Made by a program: the position numbers and the translations under genes. A stretch of 8,395 bases of DNA from Candidatus Atribacteria bacterium. Lineage in GTDB: Bacteria > Atribacterota > Atribacteria > Atribacterales > Atribacteraceae. Position 1 is the stretch's first letter, and each line of letters begins with the position of its first letter. The notes beneath the pieces are model-generated. The model saw only the letters and a list, made by a program, of their open reading frames with translations, was not told the origin of the DNA and did no database searches. Location of the stretch: assembly GCA_026390275.1 (NCBI GenBank), contig JAPLGF010000298.1, positions 1 to 8,395 on the forward strand, read 5' to 3'. This document shows, one piece after another, positions 6,098 to 8,395 of this stretch.

Positions 6098-6222
6098 ATA
6101 GTGTAAGGACCGTGAATCGTGAATCGTGAATCGTGTAAAGATGTGGAACTGTGGAATTGTGGAACTGGTAAAGACCGTGAGTCGTGTAAGGACCGTGAAT
6201 CGTGAGTCGTGAATAGTTTAAG
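6094..6222 (+). repeat. Heptanucleotide tandem repeat array (GTGAATC family)
   Basis: The array is built from GTGAATC/GTGAATA/GTGAGTC heptamers, closed by GTGTAAG or GTTTAAG and joined by GACC. Three exact tandem GTGAATC units stand at 6112-6132. A sub-block of three GTGGAAC/GTGGAAT units spaced by single T residues is at 6143-6165. A 22-base stretch at 6101-6122 recurs exactly at 6184-6205. There are no unique spacers, so it is not a CRISPR array. It fills the region between the convergent epimerase and DUF3298 genes, overlapping the epimerase stop codon. Related patches lie at 1053-1065 and 1316-1336 on the other strand. Confidence 0.8.
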
Positions 6223-6268
6223 GAAATGAACCAATAAACAAAAAAACAAGATTATCATTATTCTGGTG

Positions 6269-6285
6269 ATGCCAGGAACGGGCAT
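6269..6285. repeat. 17-bp palindrome (copy 2)
   Basis: ATGCCAGGAACGGGCAT; ATGCC pairs with GGCAT. Its complement, ATGCCCGTTCCTGGCAT, matches copy 1 at 937-953 in 15 of 17 bases. Read on the minus strand, it lies 23 bases after the stop codon of the DUF3298-like gene, the same orientation relative to the upstream gene as copy 1. Confidence 0.5.
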
Positions 6286-6308
6286 GAATGCTTTTCACAT
6301 TTCATTTT

Positions 6309-7649
6309 TCACGGTATTTCCAAAAAAGTACTTTTTCCTAGCTTATCAAACAGCTCATTCCGGATTTTCTCTGCTTCATTGGTAAGAAGCCATTTGTTTC
6401 GTTTCAGGACGGGAAGAAGAACTCTAAGGTAGTCAAGAAAGAGCTCTTTTACCGCTGCGCGACGGGGAGAGAGGGGGAATTGCCTGAGATAGAGCTCACT
6501 CCGAAGAGCACGGAGAAGAAGCTTATCCCAGGTAATGAGGAGAGCGGCATCACCTTCCCTCATCTGTTCCGATTCCGAGGCCATGATGTCGATGTAGGCA
6601 CGGATATCCGGAGTGGCGGGAAATTTTTTGAAACGGAGATAATCGATGATAGGGTAACGAAATCCCTCTTCGACGACGATTCGGTAACCATTTTCAAAGG
6701 TATACCGGAAGAGCATTTTCAGGTGGGGGTCAGCCAGAGAATCAATAGCATTGACCAGTTCATGGTCACTCACCATACCTAGTGACCGAATAATCTTTTC
6801 CTGCACTGAATCGGGGGAAAACTTATCCTGCTCGCGGGAGAGATTTTTCTGCAGAACCTCTTCCAGGAACAAAACCATATCTGTTGAACTTTCTATTGAC
6901 ACCTGGAGGGTATTCTTTTCGATGAAACGAATAACTTCTTTTCCGCTCACGTTTTTCTTCAGTAACAGGGATGTAAATTCCTTCATAATCGGTCTTCCCT
7001 CCGGTCGCATTGTCGGCAACGGGAGGTCATGCTTCCAGAGGGCTTCATCCGGACTCTTTTTGAATCGGATCAAACCCTGTAACTCAAGATAAGAGAGCTC
7101 GATTTCAATGGGAGTTCCGGCAGATGTGGCATATCCGGGAAAGTAGATGACCAGGCCATGATCAGTGAGGTAATACGGATAACGGATTTGGATCATGTTT
7201 ACAGTCAGCAGTGGTACCTTGGTTTTTGCTAAGAGTCCGGTATCACTTGCTTTTTTTTGAATCAACCGGTTCAGAACATCCAAAATATCAATTCGGGCTC
7301 CCACCAGGTCCGGGATGTCCAGAACCTTCCCATTTACGATATCGAGAACCAATCCATACACCTGGTGGTACGAATGATTTCGCAGTTCCGACGGCTCCCG
7401 GAACTCTTCCACCATGGTGGCGATCTCAGAGTTGATCCGTTGCTCGATATCTTTATCATTCATTCCCTGTACCACCGGGAAGCGCAGATCCGTGGTCCCT
7501 TCTTTGGTGGTGAACACCTCTTCCCAGGGGAGGAGAGTGGGTGTAGATCCTGAATTCATCTTTTCATTTCCCAATACTAATCCACTCATCCCCAAACAAA
7601 CCAAAGCTACCAATGCCAGTGACCACCATTGTTTGCGGATCATTATCAT
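6309..7649 (-). CDS. Exported DUF4163/DUF3298 (RsiV/PdaC N-terminal-like) protein with long C-terminal helical extension
   Basis: 446 residues from ATG 7649, chosen because AGGTGG (7655-7660 on the complement) lies 5 bases upstream; a TTG 45 bases further up has no such site. A basic start, a hydrophobic core (about 9-26) and a likely cut after VLG (25-27) make a Sec signal peptide. No lipobox is seen. Residues 55-80 (LRFPVVQGMNDKDIEQRINS) resemble the DUF4163 start. YGLVLDIVNGKVLDIPDLV (98-116) and YYLTDHGLVIYFPGYATSAG to YLELQGLI (159-194) match the DUF3298 fold seen in RsiV and PdaC. The region between them is shorter than usual. Residues 200-446 are helical and unassigned. It should act outside the membrane. 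No deacetylase domain or sigma-factor gene is attached, so its role is unknown. Confidence 0.72.
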   Translation of the reverse strand: MIMIRKQWWSLALVALVCLGMSGLVLGNEKMNSGSTPTLLPWEEVFTTKEGTTDLRFPVVQGMNDKDIEQRINSEIATMVEEFREPSELRNHSYHQVYGLVLDIVNGKVLDIPDLVGARIDILDVLNRLIQKKASDTGLLAKTKVPLLTVNMIQIRYPYYLTDHGLVIYFPGYATSAGTPIEIELSYLELQGLIRFKKSPDEALWKHDLPLPTMRPEGRPIMKEFTSLLLKKNVSGKEVIRFIEKNTLQVSIESSTDMVLFLEEVLQKNLSREQDKFSPDSVQEKIIRSLGMVSDHELVNAIDSLADPHLKMLFRYTFENGYRIVVEEGFRYPIIDYLRFKKFPATPDIRAYIDIMASESEQMREGDAALLITWDKLLLRALRSELYLRQFPLSPRRAAVKELFLDYLRVLLPVLKRNKWLLTNEAEKIRNELFDKLGKSTFLEIP

Positions 7650-7690
7650 CACGTCCACCTTTCTTGGGTAACCAAAGAAATATATTTTTA

Positions 7691-8052
7691 TCAATTAAGA
7701 TCTTTTCTTAATTTCTTAGTGATTTCAACTAATTGTTTAATATTGGGTTCTAAATATGGAAGATTTTCAGTAATTACAAGCCAAATCATTTCTAAATCTA
7801 CTCCAAAATAATCGTGAATAAGCTTGTCTCTCATACCAGTCATTTTTTTCCAGGGAATATCAGGATATTGATTTCTGAATTCTTGAGGAATCTTTTTTGT
7901 TGCTTCGCCAATGATTTCAAGACTTCGAATAACAGCATTAATGGTTTTTTTGTCCCGGCAAAACATTTCATAATTTATTTCCAAAATGAAATCTTCGATC
8001 TCGTGGATGGATTGGAAATATCAAGAAGGTATTCGTAAAAATTCTTTTTCAA
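7691..8052 (-). pseudogene. hepT: HepT-like RNase toxin (DUF86), frameshifted
   Basis: The C-terminal 98 codons read from TTG 7984 contain a nearly complete HepT core: CRDKKTINAVIRSLEIIGEA, then IPWKKMTGM, then RDKLIHDYFGVD with the RX4HXY active-site motif (Arg, His and Tyr all present). The missing N-terminus is found in another frame. TTG 8052, which overlaps the MntA stop (TTGA), begins MKKNFYEYLLDISN, and IHEIEDFILEINYEMF continues in the shifted frame. The break is at about 8009-8011, where restoring one base gives a normal HepT of about 120 residues. HepT is an RNA-cleaving toxin neutralised when MntA adenylylates the motif tyrosine. A+T content is far higher than to the left, suggesting acquisition. 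A short protein from TTG 7984 is possible but lacks the first helix and any ribosome binding site. Confidence 0.72.
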
Positions 8053-8378
8053 AGCGAGATGGCCTCTTCAATAATGTATTTGCCAATGCCTGGTCGCAGT
8101 GCTTTTTTGGAAACCAAATCAACCTTGATTCCCAAACAACTCTCTAAATATTCCTCGAGATCAAGAAAAGTAAAAAGACTGATCGGCTTTTTAAAATCTA
8201 CCAGTATATCCAAATCACTTTTATCGGTGGCTTCCCCTCGAACATATGACCCAAATTGTATATGGCAAAATAATAATACAGCAAATGGCAAGTTAAAAGT
8301 ACAGCAGTTTGCCGGCTGAAAAACAAAAGAATCATTGCCAGCACCCCTCAAATAATCTACCCTTTTGATTGGACACAA
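8049..8378 (-). CDS. mntA: MntA-like minimal nucleotidyltransferase antitoxin, N-terminus abnormal
   Basis: FGSYVRGEATDKSDLDILVDF carries the full GSX10DXD nucleotidyltransferase motif. The following LFTFLDLEEYLESCLGIKVD and the end GIGKYIIEEAISL match MntA/MJ0435-type antitoxins, which transfer AMP to the paired HepT. The stop (8049-8051) overlaps the HepT TTG start, the usual arrangement for this pair. The first 40 residues from the TTG at 8378 (cysteine- and phenylalanine-rich, ending LPFAVLLFCHIQ) do not look like the normal basic helix of about 25-35 residues before GSYVRG. No other frame supplies it. Recognisable similarity begins only at about 8261. The gene is probably truncated or rearranged at its 5' end, and its start is unknown. 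The region has about 30% G+C. Confidence 0.68.
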   Translation of the reverse strand: MCPIKRVDYLRGAGNDSFVFQPANCCTFNLPFAVLLFCHIQFGSYVRGEATDKSDLDILVDFKKPISLFTFLDLEEYLESCLGIKVDLVSKKALRPGIGKYIIEEAISL

Positions 8379-8395
8379 TCAGATCAGAAGGGAGA

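Noticed and set aside
6094..6222. CRISPR array
   Set aside because: The units are 7 bases long and directly abutting, with no unique spacers of 25-40 bases and no cas genes.

Overview
This 8.4 kb window is a gene-dense stretch of bacterial chromosome at roughly 45-50% G+C, except for an A+T-rich right end. Strong GGAGG-type ribosome binding sites and GTG/TTG starts are used freely, and TGA ends ordinary genes (signal peptidase, the second ATPase, the epimerase), so the code is standard. The gene content (type I signal peptidase, a minimal nitroreductase, a sugar epimerase, a DUF3298-like exported protein, a MntA/HepT module) would suit an anaerobic or thermophilic bacterium. Nothing here fixes the phylum.

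Layout. 2-214 (+) is the C-terminus of a carbon-nitrogen hydrolase, followed by a probable terminator. 340-924 (+) is signal peptidase I. 925-1341 is a convergent intergenic stretch with a palindrome, a perfect inverted repeat, two patches of a GTGAATC-type repeat, and a small membrane-protein reading frame interrupted by one TGA. 1342-4231 (-) is a tight operon: a helical protein of unknown function, a P-loop ATPase, then a second P-loop ATPase. Both ATPases resemble the BrxC/BrxD (DUF2791) group of BREX phage defence, but no other BREX gene is present. 4460-5023 (+) is a nitroreductase and 5213-6097 (+) a ketose 3-epimerase-like TIM barrel. 6094-6308 is a repeat-rich convergent intergenic region. 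6309-7649 (-) is an exported DUF4163/DUF3298-like protein. 7691-8378 (-) is an A+T-rich, probably broken MntA/HepT toxin-antitoxin pair.

Most interesting part. The 1068-4231 cassette is bounded by a divergent neighbour upstream and a convergent neighbour downstream, so it looks self-contained: helical protein, ATPase, ATPase and possibly a one-span membrane peptide. The first two genes overlap in different frames. Removing one A from an A5 run would fuse them into a continuous protein of about 546 residues, whose junction aligns without gaps to the P-loop entry of the second ATPase. The membrane peptide carries an in-frame TGA, and HepT also carries a frameshift. These lesions could be decay, recoding or sequence error; the sequence alone cannot separate them. 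Two dispersed repeat families (a 17-bp palindrome just after stop codons, and GTGAATC heptamers) occur in both convergent intergenic regions.
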